Of a stretch of DNA of 37,168 bases, positions 1-8,133 are shown in pieces. Position 1 is the stretch's first letter. The number at the start of each line of letters is the position of its first letter. The stretch lies in contig JAAXIF010000031.1 in the NCBI GenBank assembly GCA_012270485.1, positions 1 to 37,168 of the forward strand, read 5' to 3'. This stretch comes from Sphingobacteriales bacterium. Lineage in GTDB: Bacteria > Bacteroidota > Bacteroidia > Chitinophagales > Chitinophagaceae. The notes below the pieces were generated by a model. That model did no database searches. It was not told the origin of the DNA and saw only the letters and a program-made list of their open reading frames with translations. Both the position numbers and the translations under genes were made by a program.

Positions 1-74
1 ACTGCTTTTACAAGTTACTTTATCAGGTTTGGAGTTCCTACTGCTAATCACTTGATAAAAAAGTAACAAAAAAA

Positions 75-167
75 TCTCCAAAGGAGTCCTTCGGACAAGG
101 CTCCAGAAAAAAAGCTAAAATTTCCTTCGTTACGCTACAAAAGATGTCCGAAGGACTCCTGTGGAGA
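75..167. repeat. 93-bp element with 23-nt inverted ends
   Basis: Positions 75-97 and 145-167 are inverted copies matching at 22 of 23 positions, separated by 47 bases. Each arm has an internal palindromic core, GTCC-TTC-GGAC, so the DNA could form nested hairpins. The size and terminal inverted repeats would fit a tiny non-autonomous element or a large hairpin. I see no transposase and no clear target-site duplication, so its nature is open. Confidence 0.6.
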
Positions 168-413
168 AGTCTAAAGCCCAATGTTTGTTCCTTGATTTAG
201 CGAAGCTGTGCTTCAGCTATTGGATATATCCAAGCATCATCTTTTGCTTAACGCTACACTACGTAAATTTCTTAACGCTTTTTTTCTGAGGCCGGAAAAT
301 TAAAACAATAGTCATAAGTGTTCGTGTATATGCTACTTAATCCTAAATCAGAAAATAAAGGGACATAAAAAACTGTAAAATATAAGGATGTTAAAATGAA
401 CAATTTTTAATCA

Positions 414-535
414 GTCCCTGTGGACGGGCCTCATTGGGGTCGGTGTCAAGCGAAGCGAAGACAGATCAGATCATGCGTAGCAGATCTGATCAGAGGCCAA
501 TGCAGCCCGGGAACAGGGACGGGGCCATTCGGCCC
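414..535. repeat. GC-rich nested palindrome, possible structured RNA
   Basis: Successive pairings nest inside one another: 414-421 with 513-520 (8 bp), 426-429 with 505-508, 432-437 with 497-502, and 464-472 with 483-491 (9 bp, loop 473-482). A separate hairpin follows at 522-526 with 531-535 (loop ATTC). The block is clearly more GC-rich than the flanking AT-rich DNA. It could be a structured RNA, the leader of the downstream gene, or an extragenic palindromic repeat. I do not recognise it as 6S, SRP, tmRNA or RNase P RNA. Confidence 0.5.
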
Positions 536-657
536 AGGAGTAATATAGAGTTTTGACAATTAGAGTGATTTTAAATAGTACAACACGTTACTGATTAGTA
601 AGGGAGTATCACCCAAAAACTGTTGTCATCACTAGAATAGACTATCGCTATATGTCT

Positions 658-665
658 TACATTTG
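658..665 (+). promoter_or_regulatory. Possible -7 box of the serine dehydratase gene
   Basis: TACATTTG fits the Bacteroidota -7 consensus TAnnTTTG and ends 16 bases before the ATG at 682. No TTG lies at the expected 17-23 base distance upstream, so the call is weak. Confidence 0.3.
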
Positions 666-681
666 AAGCATAATTTTTTCC

Positions 682-2109
682 ATGCCACACGAAGCGATTT
701 CTGTATTTGATATGTTTAAAATTGGGGTTGGGCCCTCCAGTTCCCATACCCTGGGTCCATGGAGGGCTGCTTTGCGTTGTGTGGACACGATTCGGGCAAA
801 AGGTGGACTGGATCAGGTGCTTTCAATAACCGTGCTGCTGTATGGTTCTTTGGCCAAAACAGGAAAGGGGCATGGTACCGATATTGCAGTGATGCTTGGA
901 TTGTGTGGGGAAGACCCTGTAACCATTGATGTGAATAGTATTACACCTAAAATTCAGCAGATTCAAAACTCACAGCAATTGTTGTTGGGTGGAGAGCAAG
1001 CGCTACGTTTTATCCTTCCCGATCATCTTCAGTTTCTTCATCAGGAAACGTTGCCCTTTCATCCGAACGGACTTTCCTTCTTGATTGAATTGAAAAATGG
1101 AGAACATTGGAGTGAAACCTATTATTCCATCGGAGGTGGATTTGTAGTGAAGGAAGGCGAAGACAAAAATGCACAACAGCAAGTGGATCTTCCATTTCCT
1201 GTGAATACAGCTGATGATTTACTGCATTGGTGTATGAAGACAGGCATGTCGGTGAATGAAGTGGTGATGGAGAATGAACAGGCTTGGCGTTCAGAAGAAG
1301 CGACTCGTTCAGGCGTGTTGAATATTTGGCATACCATGCGCGATTGTATTTATCGTGGCTGTCATACCAAAGGTGAATTACCCGGAGGATTACAAGTACG
1401 AAGAAGAGCATTTGATCTGAATAAAAAACTGATACAACAAAATACGTACACAGATTATTCATCTTGGATTGAGGCGATTAGAAAGGGTGGACATGATTTC
1501 AAATACATTCTAGATTGGGTGAGTTGTTTTGCATTGGCAGTGAATGAAGAGAATGCTTCTTTCGGAAGAGTAGTAACAGCGCCTACCAATGGAGCTGCGG
1601 GTGTGATTCCGGCAGTATTACAATATTTTATTGCATTCTGTGACGGGTTGGATGATGAGAAGATCATTCGTTTCTTACTTACCGCTTCAGAGATAGGAAG
1701 TATTTTCAAAAAAGGAGCTACCATTTCTGCAGCCATGGGTGGATGTCAGGCAGAAATAGGTGTATCTTCTGCGATGGCTGCTGCGGCATTAACAGAATCA
1801 TTAGGTGGCACCCAACGTCAAACCCTGATGGCTGCTGAAATTGCCATGGAACATCATTTAGGTTTAACCTGTGATCCTATTGGTGGACTAGTGCAAGTGC
1901 CTTGTATTGAAAGAAATACCATGGGTGCTATTAAAGCCATTACAGCTTCACAGTTGGCATTACAAAGCTCTCCCGATTATGCCAAAGTGAGTCTGGATAA
2001 AGTCATCAAAACCATGTGGGATACTGCGCTGGATATGAGCAGCAAATACAAAGAAACCGCAGACGGGGGATTGGCGATTCATATTCCGATTAGTTTGCCG
2101 GAATGTTAA
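682..2109 (+). CDS. sdaA: L-serine ammonia-lyase (L-serine dehydratase), iron-sulfur type
   Basis: The enzyme deaminates L-serine to pyruvate and ammonia in the cytoplasm using a [4Fe-4S] cluster. The 475-residue protein has the single-chain layout: an N-terminal beta domain with the SSSHTLGP motif near residue 19, and a C-terminal alpha domain rich in small residues. Candidate cluster ligands are Cys355, Cys397 and Cys408. Their spacing of 42 and 11 residues equals that of the three ligands known in Legionella serine dehydratase. The length is normal for the family. The ATG at 682 is kept because the family motif follows at the expected distance. The gene stands alone; the NADH dehydrogenase gene begins 106 bases downstream after a repeat-filled spacer. 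Confidence 0.95.
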   Translation: MPHEAISVFDMFKIGVGPSSSHTLGPWRAALRCVDTIRAKGGLDQVLSITVLLYGSLAKTGKGHGTDIAVMLGLCGEDPVTIDVNSITPKIQQIQNSQQLLLGGEQALRFILPDHLQFLHQETLPFHPNGLSFLIELKNGEHWSETYYSIGGGFVVKEGEDKNAQQQVDLPFPVNTADDLLHWCMKTGMSVNEVVMENEQAWRSEEATRSGVLNIWHTMRDCIYRGCHTKGELPGGLQVRRRAFDLNKKLIQQNTYTDYSSWIEAIRKGGHDFKYILDWVSCFALAVNEENASFGRVVTAPTNGAAGVIPAVLQYFIAFCDGLDDEKIIRFLLTASEIGSIFKKGATISAAMGGCQAEIGVSSAMAAAALTESLGGTQRQTLMAAEIAMEHHLGLTCDPIGGLVQVPCIERNTMGAIKAITASQLALQSSPDYAKVSLDKVIKTMWDTALDMSSKYKETADGGLAIHIPISLPEC

Positions 2110-2172
2110 GTTTGATTTTTTGATCTTTGATTTTTTGATTTGAAAAAAGATCAAGAAATGAAAGATCAAATG
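2110..2172. repeat. TTTGATTTTTTGAT word array, possible terminator
   Basis: The spacer after sdaA has a 14-nt direct repeat (2111-2124 and 2126-2139) and then inverted copies of its GATCTTT core (around 2143-2155 and 2161-2170). The folded transcript would make an A/U-rich hairpin, so a terminator role is possible. The same word family recurs in the next spacer at 3527-3612. Confidence 0.6.
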
Positions 2173-2215
2173 ATTCCTAAGCCTCAGTAAGCAGTAACTT
2201 TATCAGAAATGAATC

Positions 2216-3520
2216 ATGTTGAAACGAATTGTCATTCTGGGTGCTGGATTTGCAGGCTTACAGTTGGCACGCAGACTGAAGGGGACTGATTTTGATATTA
2301 CCCTGATTGACCAGTACAATTTTCATCAGTTTCAACCGCTGTTTTATCAGGTAGCTACTGCCAGATTGGAACCCAGTTCTATCTCTTTCCCCCTTCGCAA
2401 AGTTTTTCAGAATAAAACCAATATACATGTACGTATTGCGGCTATTACAAAAATAGATCGGGTAACAAAGGATGTATATACAGGTGCAGGTATTTTTCAC
2501 TACGATTATCTTGTCATAGCTACCGGCTGTTCTACCAATTACTTTGGCAATGAAAATATTGAACGATTGGCTTTTCCAATGAAGTCTACTACAGAAGCCA
2601 TTGCCTTACGAAATCATATACTGCTCAATTTTGAAAATGCATTGAACGCTTCCGGTGACGAGTTGAAAGCCATCATGAATATTGTGGTAGTAGGTGGAGG
2701 GCCAACAGGTGTAGAGTTATCAGGATCTTTGGCTGAACTCAAAAAGAATATCCTGCCACGTGATTATCCTGATATGGATTTTTCTAGTCTCAATGTGTTC
2801 TTGCTGGAAGCAGGCCCTGCTTTATTAAGTCCTATGACTAAAGTGTCACAAGAAGTGTCAAAGACTTATCTGGAGTCTATGGGTGTTCAGGTAAAACTAA
2901 ATACGCTGGTAAAAGATTATAACGGACAATCTGTTTTGCTGGCAGACGGAACCCATATTCCAACCAAAACATTGATATGGGCTGCTGGTGTTACAGGAAA
3001 TGTACCGCAAGGTATAGATGATTCATTATTGGTTAGAGGGAATCGAATTAAAGTAGATCTTTTTAACAGGATGGAGGGAACCGATGATATTTTTGTTCTG
3101 GGAGATATTGCTTATATGGAAACCAAAGGGTTTCCGAAAGGACATCCGCAATTAGCCAATGTTGCCATTGCGCAGGCTAAAAATCTGGTACAAAACTTAA
3201 GGCGAATAGAGCATGGAAAAGTACTGCAACCATTTGTTTACAAAAGCCCCGGAACCATGGCTACGGTGGGTAAAAGGAAAGCAGTAGTGGATTTACCCTT
3301 CATGAGTTTTCAAGGACGTTTTGCCTGGTTTGTATGGATGTTTTTGCATCTAATGCTGATACTCAGTGTAAAAAATAAGCTCTTTATCTTTATCAACTGG
3401 GCTATCAGTTATTTTACCAATGACACCACTTTACGTTTAATACTATTACCAACCAAGCAGCAAACAGATTTGTACAAAGAAGCACAAACACCTCTTCAGG
3501 AGCGGATACACCATCTTTAA
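2216..3520 (+). CDS. ndh: Type II NADH dehydrogenase (NDH-2)
   Basis: NDH-2 is a single-subunit, non-proton-pumping flavoenzyme that moves electrons from NADH to membrane quinone. The first Rossmann motif GAGFAG (residues 9-14) should bind FAD. A second dinucleotide fold, GGGPTG near residues 160-165, should bind NADH. A VLGD motif near residue 297 is the usual FAD-contacting site. Hydrophobic, Trp/Phe/Leu-rich stretches between about residues 368 and 405 probably anchor the protein to the inner face of the membrane. At 434 residues it is normal for the family. It converges on mqnE, a menaquinone biosynthesis gene, so electron acceptor and quinone synthesis lie side by side, although on opposite strands. 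Confidence 0.93.
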   Translation: MLKRIVILGAGFAGLQLARRLKGTDFDITLIDQYNFHQFQPLFYQVATARLEPSSISFPLRKVFQNKTNIHVRIAAITKIDRVTKDVYTGAGIFHYDYLVIATGCSTNYFGNENIERLAFPMKSTTEAIALRNHILLNFENALNASGDELKAIMNIVVVGGGPTGVELSGSLAELKKNILPRDYPDMDFSSLNVFLLEAGPALLSPMTKVSQEVSKTYLESMGVQVKLNTLVKDYNGQSVLLADGTHIPTKTLIWAAGVTGNVPQGIDDSLLVRGNRIKVDLFNRMEGTDDIFVLGDIAYMETKGFPKGHPQLANVAIAQAKNLVQNLRRIEHGKVLQPFVYKSPGTMATVGKRKAVVDLPFMSFQGRFAWFVWMFLHLMLILSVKNKLFIFINWAISYFTNDTTLRLILLPTKQQTDLYKEAQTPLQERIHHL

Positions 3521-3612
3521 TTTAGATCTTTGATTTCTTGAATTTTTGATCTTTGATTGAATTGCTTATTAAAATTATAAATCAAGAAATCACAGATCAA
3601 AAAATCAAAGAT
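3521..3612. repeat. GATCTTTGATT word array between convergent genes
   Basis: The left half reads repeated GATCTTTGATTTCTTGA-like words on the plus strand, and the right half (about 3580-3612) carries the same words inverted. The right end runs over the stop codon of mqnE, so the last codons of that gene are part of the array. The convergent position and fold-back symmetry suggest a bidirectional terminator. Confidence 0.6.
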
Positions 3613-4748
3613 TCCGAGTAGTCTTTAATCTCATTATACAAAGTTCCTCTCTCCACCGGTTGTCTGTTCACTTGTTTGATCAAACGAACCAGTTCTTCGG
3701 TAGACATAGTAGGTGTTTGTTCTTCACTGCCGGCCATTGCATAAATCTTAGTGGAGTCATCGATGGTTCCGTCAATATCATTCACACCAAAAGATAGAGT
3801 CAACTGCGCATTTTGTCTACCCAGCATTGGCCAATAAGCTTTGATATGCGGGAAATTATCCATGTACAAACGAGATATGGCATACATCCGCATATCTTCT
3901 ACCACCGATGATTCCGGAATATGGCTCATATCATTGTCTTTATTACGGAACTTAAGAGGAATGAATGTATTAAATCCTCCTGTCTCATCCTGCAACTGAC
4001 GCAATCTTTCCATATGATCAATACGATGCCAGAACTGTTCGATATGTCCGTACAATAATGTGGCATTGCTATGCATGCCTAATTGATGTGCTGTTTTATG
4101 AATATGTAACCAGCCATCCGCATCTACTTTGTCTTCACAGATCTGTTTGCGTATGTCGGGATGAAATATTTCAGCGCCGCCACCCGGTAAAGAATCCAGT
4201 CCGGCCTCATGTGCTAAGCGCATACCTTCTTCCACACTCACTTTGGCTTTGCGGAACATATAATCCAATTCAACAGGTGTAAATGCTTTGACATGCAAAT
4301 CCGGACGATGCGCTTTGATGGTTCTCAATAATTCAAGGAAAAAATCAAGATTCATTTTGGGGTGAACACCACCCACAATATGCACTTCTGTTACCGGTTT
4401 GCCATCATAGCTCTTAACAATATGCATCATTTGTTCAATACTCAATTCCCAGCCTTCTTCACGATGTGCATAGAGACGAGAGTAAGAACAGAATTTGCAG
4501 GAGAACACACAAACATTGGTGGGTTCAATATGGAAGTTTCGATTGAAATAGGTTTTATGACCATGTTTTTCCTCTCTTACCCAATTGGCAAGGGCACCCA
4601 GGTATGATAATGATCCTTTTTCGAAAAGGGTAACGCCATCTTCAAAGCTGATACGCTCTTTTCTGAGGATTTTTTCACCAATATTTTTCAAGTTGTAATC
4701 TGCCTGTGTAGCTACCAAAATAAAAGGTTCTGAAATTCGCGCGCTCAT
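3597..4748 (-). CDS. mqnE: Aminofutalosine synthase MqnE (radical SAM)
   Basis: MqnE joins an adenosyl radical to 3-[(1-carboxyvinyl)oxy]benzoate to form aminofutalosine, an early step of the futalosine route to menaquinone. The radical SAM motif CX3CX2C is visible as Cys80, Cys84 and Cys87 of the 383-residue form. Text around it (HIEPTNVCVFSCKFCSYSRL) is typical of MqnE; the paralogue MqnC is the main alternative. I chose the ATG at 4748. The reading frame can be extended to a TTG at 4769, but that codon overlaps a -7-like box. The C-terminal residues SLIF are encoded inside the spacer word array. No other mqn gene is in the window. Confidence 0.88.
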   Translation of the reverse strand: MSARISEPFILVATQADYNLKNIGEKILRKERISFEDGVTLFEKGSLSYLGALANWVREEKHGHKTYFNRNFHIEPTNVCVFSCKFCSYSRLYAHREEGWELSIEQMMHIVKSYDGKPVTEVHIVGGVHPKMNLDFFLELLRTIKAHRPDLHVKAFTPVELDYMFRKAKVSVEEGMRLAHEAGLDSLPGGGAEIFHPDIRKQICEDKVDADGWLHIHKTAHQLGMHSNATLLYGHIEQFWHRIDHMERLRQLQDETGGFNTFIPLKFRNKDNDMSHIPESSVVEDMRMYAISRLYMDNFPHIKAYWPMLGRQNAQLTLSFGVNDIDGTIDDSTKIYAMAGSEEQTPTMSTEELVRLIKQVNRQPVERGTLYNEIKDYSESLIF

Positions 4749-4766
4749 CTTCACTTGATTTAAGTG

Positions 4767-4774
4767 CAAATTTA
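4767..4774 (-). promoter_or_regulatory. Likely -7 box of mqnE
   Basis: On the minus strand this reads TAAATTTG, a full match to TAnnTTTG, ending 18 bases before the ATG at 4748. I see no TTG at the usual distance upstream. It supports the shorter mqnE start. Confidence 0.45.
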
Positions 4775-4784
4775 CAATTAATAA

Positions 4785-4840
4785 TTAAGCTGCAGATTCC
4801 TTGATGGATGTTTTAACCCATCATAAAATCTGCGGCTTAA
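4785..4840 (-). terminator. Hairpin downstream of the nucleoside permease gene
   Basis: Positions 4785-4798 and 4827-4840 are inverted copies matching at 13 of 14 positions, and the mismatch becomes a G-U pair in one RNA strand. The inner part GATGG...CCATC extends the fold. It lies between two minus-strand genes, after the stop of the MFS gene and before mqnE. The U-tract is poor. Confidence 0.45.
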
Positions 4841-4855
4841 ACAAAATATACTGCA

Positions 4856-6100
4856 TTAATGAGCGGGTTTCAGTGGTGCATTAGGGTCATGTTTGTAGCG
4901 GAATACAAGTGGGAATAAAAGGCCTAGTACCAGTGCATATCCTGCGAAGGCAAGCCATATATTCTGCCAGTTTTTAACACCATCAATTGTAAAGTAGTCA
5001 ACTACCCAGCCGCTGATGGTACCACCCAGAAAGGCGCCAATACCATTGGTCATAAGCATAAACAATCCTTGTGCGCTGGCCCTAATTTTTATATCGGCCT
5101 CTTTCTCTACAAATAGTGATCCCGAAATATTGAAGAAATCGAAAGCCATACCATAAATAATCATTGACAAAATGAGCAGATATAGTCCATCGCCTGGATC
5201 ACCGATGGCAAAAAGTCCGAAACGGAATACCCATGCAAAGATGCTCAGTAGCATTACGTTTTTGATGCCAAATCTCTTCAGGAAGAAAGGGATGGTTAGA
5301 ATAAATACAGTTTCAGAGATCTGAGAAATGGAAATCAGGATATTGGGGTGCTGAACACCAAAGGAATCGGGATAGGTAGTTTTAAAATCATCGAGAAAAG
5401 GTCCGCCAAACGCATTGGTAATTTGCAGAGCAGCACCCAATAACATGGCAAAAAGGAAGAAAATGATCATCTTCTTTCTTTTGAACAACACAAAAGCATC
5501 GAGTCCTAAAGCAGAAACAATTCCTTTGCCTACTTTTTTTCCGCTGGGTGGACATTTACTCATAGTAAATGCATACAAACCCAAAACAATACCTGCAGTG
5601 GCGCTAACGTATAATTGATTGGTACTTTTGGTCCAGCCCATCAGGTCAACCAGCCACATGGCCACAATAAAGCCGATGGTTCCAAATACACGGATAAAAG
5701 GAAAATCCTTCACAATATCCAGTCCTTTTTTTTCCAGTACGATATAGGATACGGTATTGTTCAATGCAATGGTGGGCATGAATACGCACGCATTCAGCAG
5801 CATGATGATATAAAAAGTGGGATAGTCCTGCACCGTTGAGGCCCAGATGAGTAAAAGTGCACCAATAATATGACAGGCCCCGAGTACCCTTTCGGCATTG
5901 ATCCATCGGTCGGCAACAATACCCAGTAAGGCAGGCATAAACAGGGAAGCAATACCCATGGTAGCATATACGGCACCTATTTGTCCACCGGAGAACCCTA
6001 ATGAAACGGCCATATAACTACCCAGTGAAATGAGCCATGAACCCCAGACAAAAAACTCCAGGAAATTCATCAGTATCAAACGAGGCTTGATATTATTCAT
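4856..6100 (-). CDS. MFS transporter, nucleoside permease (NupG/XapB-like)
   Basis: This 414-residue inner-membrane protein has about twelve hydrophobic segments. It resembles the nucleoside:H+ symporter branch of the major facilitator superfamily in length (E. coli NupG and XapB are about 418 residues) and in its N-terminus, which begins with a short basic stretch and then MNFLEFFVWGSWL. It should import nucleosides using the proton gradient, but substrate cannot be read from sequence alone. The ATG at 6100 starts just before the first membrane segment. It lies downstream of trxA on the same strand, with a terminator and about 125 bases between them, so it is probably transcribed separately. 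Confidence 0.8.
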   Translation of the reverse strand: MNNIKPRLILMNFLEFFVWGSWLISLGSYMAVSLGFSGGQIGAVYATMGIASLFMPALLGIVADRWINAERVLGACHIIGALLLIWASTVQDYPTFYIIMLLNACVFMPTIALNNTVSYIVLEKKGLDIVKDFPFIRVFGTIGFIVAMWLVDLMGWTKSTNQLYVSATAGIVLGLYAFTMSKCPPSGKKVGKGIVSALGLDAFVLFKRKKMIIFFLFAMLLGAALQITNAFGGPFLDDFKTTYPDSFGVQHPNILISISQISETVFILTIPFFLKRFGIKNVMLLSIFAWVFRFGLFAIGDPGDGLYLLILSMIIYGMAFDFFNISGSLFVEKEADIKIRASAQGLFMLMTNGIGAFLGGTISGWVVDYFTIDGVKNWQNIWLAFAGYALVLGLLFPLVFRYKHDPNAPLKPAH

Positions 6101-6212
6101 GCAACAAGCAGTTTAGTGTTAGAAATCAGCGAGGAAGATAGGGAAAATCAGTGAGTCGGAGGGAGACAGGAAGTCTGGAAGATGGGAAGCCGGCACGCAT
6201 GCGAACAATTTG

Positions 6213-6251
6213 CATAAAATAAAAAGGAACCAACCCACAAGGTCAGTTCCT
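6213..6251 (-). terminator. Rho-independent terminator of trxA
   Basis: Read on the minus strand, AGGAAC (6251-6246) pairs with GTTCCT (6230-6225). A further ACC/GGT pairing inside the stem follows, and the hairpin is succeeded by the T-rich run at 6224-6213. It lies about 40 bases after the trxA stop codon. Confidence 0.7.
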
Positions 6252-6257
6252 CTCAAA

Positions 6258-6287
6258 AGCTAGTAGCTAGCAGCTAGCAGCTCGCAG
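6258..6287. repeat. AGCTAGC tandem words
   Basis: The bases between the trxA stop and its terminator are tandem, self-complementary AGCTAGC-type words. They belong to the same general class of locus-specific word arrays seen in other spacers. Confidence 0.6.
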
Positions 6288-6288
6288 G

Positions 6289-6606
6289 TTATAAATGTGA
6301 CTGAATCTTCTTATCCAACACAGATTTAGGAACTGCACCAATTTGTTTGTCGACGATCTGTCCGCCTTTGATGAAAAGGATGGCAGGGATAGAAGTGATA
6401 CCATAATTCACACTGAGGTTGGGGTTATGGTCTACATTTACTTTTCCTACGTTGATCTTACCGTCGTAATCTTTTGCCAGTTCTTCAATAACGGGTCCGA
6501 TAGCGCGGCAAGGTCCGCACCACTCTGCCCAGAAATCTACTACGGTCAGTTTATCACTATCCAGTACGGTAGACTGGAAATTCGCGTCTGTTAATTCTAA
6601 AGCCAT
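6289..6606 (-). CDS. trxA: Thioredoxin
   Basis: Thioredoxin is a small cytoplasmic dithiol carrier that keeps protein cysteines reduced and feeds electrons to reductases. The active site WCGPC lies at residues 29-33 and the cis-proline appears in the SIPAILF motif. Length (105 residues) and fold signature are canonical, so it is a true thioredoxin and not a secreted thiol-disulfide protein; no signal peptide is present. The ATG at 6606 follows an A-rich minus-strand leader. The gene is bounded by a terminator downstream and a palindromic word array upstream and is probably monocistronic. Confidence 0.96.
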   Translation of the reverse strand: MALELTDANFQSTVLDSDKLTVVDFWAEWCGPCRAIGPVIEELAKDYDGKINVGKVNVDHNPNLSVNYGITSIPAILFIKGGQIVDKQIGAVPKSVLDKKIQSHL

Positions 6607-6640
6607 TGTTTTTATTTTTTAGATGTTTAATTTTTTGAAA

Positions 6641-6721
6641 AGTCCATGGTCCATGGTCGATGGTCCATAGTTAGCAATCTCTGCTTTGCCATGGACCATT
6701 AGCTATGGACTATGGACCAAA
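6641..6721. repeat. CCATGGTC/CTATGGAC inverted word array
   Basis: The left arm (about 6642-6675) repeats TCCATGG and TGGTCCATAG words. The right arm (about 6688-6719) holds the same words inverted. The words are themselves partly palindromic. The array sits in the leader of trxA. Confidence 0.7.
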
Positions 6722-6784
6722 AGACAAATTTAAGCCCAAACCCCCATCTCTGCCCCTTTGACTTTTCCACGGCTGTTATTAATG

Positions 6785-6819
6785 ACGTTAGGGCAGGGAA
6801 AACCTGACAGGGGGGCATG
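6785..6819 (+). repeat. Left copy of degenerate direct repeat flanking mrr
   Basis: This 35-nt stretch matches 8041-8075 at 27 of 35 positions by my count, with shared cores ACGT, CAGGG, AAAC, TGACAG and GCAT. The two copies bracket the Mrr gene. Confidence 0.5.
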
Positions 6820-7023
6820 AAGAAAGAATAAGAAATCAGTAATATTAAATAATAAATGGGAAGCGAGGATTTGTACTTACGGATATATATTGCAAGCATG
6901 ATTTGAAATATCTATATTTACTCATATGTTTTGAATTAAGCAGAAGTAAGAGTATCATTATCTAGAATCAGTATAACGATATTTAATGTTTCCCAAAGTG
7001 CATTTAGTAACGCAAAAATTTAT

Positions 7024-7953
7024 ATGATACCAGATTACCAAACCTTAATGCTTCCGCTTTTAGAGCTACTTTCTGACAAAAAAGAGCATGAATTGCAAGA
7101 TTTAATTAAAATTCTTTCAGATAAGTTTAATTTAACCGAGGAAGAAAGGAATGAGCTTTTGCCAAGTGGCAATCAGGAAATTATCAATAATCGAGTCGGT
7201 TGGGCAAGGACTTATCTGAAAAAAGCTAATCTTTTAACTTCTCCTAGACGGGCTACTTTTAAAATAACCGATCAAGGATTGGAGGTGCTTAAAAAGAAAC
7301 CAACTAAAATTGACGTGAAGTTTTTACAAGGTTTAGATGATTTTAAACGATGGCAGACTTCATACCAAACAAATTATCAAAACAAGAAAGATAATTTGAT
7401 AAACGAAGAAAGTATAACAGAAATTGAACAAGGAAGAACACCTGAAGAATTACTCGACTACTCATTTCAAAAGCTTAAAGAGGAATTAGCATTAGAATTA
7501 ATTGATAAAATTAAAAATTGTTCACCTGCTTTTTTTGAACGACTTGTAATCGATCTTTTAATAAAAATGGGGTACGGAGGCTCAAAGAAAGAAGCCGGGC
7601 AGGTTATTGGAAAGTCTGGTGATGGCGGTATTGATGGGATAATAAAAGAAGACAGGTTAGGGCTTGACACTATTTACATCCAAGCAAAAAAATGGGAAAA
7701 TACTGTGCCAGTTGCTCAAGTAAGAGATTTTGCAGGTTCATTACTTTCAAAAAAAGCCAAGAAAGGTATCTTTATTTCAACGTCAAACTATCCGAAAGGG
7801 GCATATGATTTTGTAGATAGCATAGAGCCTAAAATCGTTCTCATTGATGGGAAAGAATTAGCTGAATTGATGATACAGCATAATGTAGGAATGGCAACGA
7901 GAAGTTTTTATGAAATTAAAAAACTTGATCTTGATTATTTTGAAGAAGCTTAA
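7024..7953 (+). CDS. Mrr-type restriction endonuclease
   Basis: Mrr proteins cut DNA, typically modified DNA, and act as type IV restriction enzymes. The 309-residue protein has an N-terminal winged-helix Mrr_N region (about residues 1-100). It also has a C-terminal PD-(D/E)XK nuclease domain of Mrr type, with Asp200 and Asp204 in GDGGID and the catalytic Q220-A-K222 in the QAKKW motif. Length matches E. coli Mrr (about 304). No methyltransferase or other restriction gene lies nearby, which fits a solitary type IV enzyme. The gene is visibly more AT-rich than its neighbours, is bracketed by a degenerate direct repeat and has its own terminator, all hinting at horizontal gain. Confidence 0.9.
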   Translation: MIPDYQTLMLPLLELLSDKKEHELQDLIKILSDKFNLTEEERNELLPSGNQEIINNRVGWARTYLKKANLLTSPRRATFKITDQGLEVLKKKPTKIDVKFLQGLDDFKRWQTSYQTNYQNKKDNLINEESITEIEQGRTPEELLDYSFQKLKEELALELIDKIKNCSPAFFERLVIDLLIKMGYGGSKKEAGQVIGKSGDGGIDGIIKEDRLGLDTIYIQAKKWENTVPVAQVRDFAGSLLSKKAKKGIFISTSNYPKGAYDFVDSIEPKIVLIDGKELAELMIQHNVGMATRSFYEIKKLDLDYFEEA

Positions 7954-7984
7954 GATTATGTCGGGGTCTTATTTTCTGGGCGTT

Positions 7985-8037
7985 AACTTTTTGAAAGTTC
8001 CGAAACTTTCCAAAAGTTTCTCATCTCGGTTTTTTTA
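7985..8037 (+). terminator. Terminator after the Mrr gene
   Basis: Positions 7985-7999 and 8004-8018 form a 15-bp stem with one mismatch and a CCGA loop. A T-run follows at 8030-8037. The stem starts 31 bases after the mrr stop. The gap between stem and T-run is longer than ideal. Confidence 0.55.
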
Positions 8038-8040
8038 ACC

Positions 8041-8075
8041 ACGTAAGAACAGGGTAAACTTGACAGTGGAGCATT
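8041..8075 (+). repeat. Right copy of degenerate direct repeat flanking mrr
   Basis: This is the partner of 6785-6819, lying between the mrr terminator and the AlkD-like gene. Bases just upstream of each copy also show weaker similarity. Confidence 0.5.
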
Positions 8076-8133
8076 TTCAGAAATTATACTGAGGAAATAT
8101 TTAATTTATTGCTCTTTTATAATCGTATCATAC

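Larger units (their letters stand above)
1..681. other. Gene-free leader region with structured DNA
   Basis: I see no convincing coding sequence in these 681 bases. The region holds a weak stem (14-25 with 53-67), a 23-nt near-perfect inverted repeat (75-97 with 145-167), a small hairpin (202-206 with 210-214), a GC-rich nested palindrome (414-520) and a GC-rich hairpin (522-526 with 531-535). The last 140 bases are AT-rich and lead into the serine dehydratase gene. The upstream neighbour lies outside the window, so part of this could be its 3' untranslated region. Confidence 0.7.
6607..7023. other. 417-base spacer between divergent trxA and mrr
   Basis: This region holds the CCATGG word array (6641-6721), the first copy of the 35-nt repeat that flanks the Mrr gene (6785-6819), and AT-rich DNA up to the mrr start. 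A 66-codon minus-strand frame (6699-6899) ends inside the word array and resembles no family I know. I regard the region as non-coding. Confidence 0.65.

Noticed and set aside
550..560. TTGACA-like sequence upstream of the serine dehydratase gene as a sigma-70 -35 box
   Set aside because: Bacteroidota use a different housekeeping promoter and no matching -10 follows at the right distance.
1010..1462. Minus-strand open frame of 150 codons inside the serine dehydratase gene
   Set aside because: It overlaps a well-supported gene on the other strand and its translation resembles no family.
6699..6899. Minus-strand 66-codon frame in the trxA-mrr spacer
   Set aside because: Its 3' end runs into the CCATGG word array, it has no recognisable motif, and it is probably a chance frame in AT-rich DNA.
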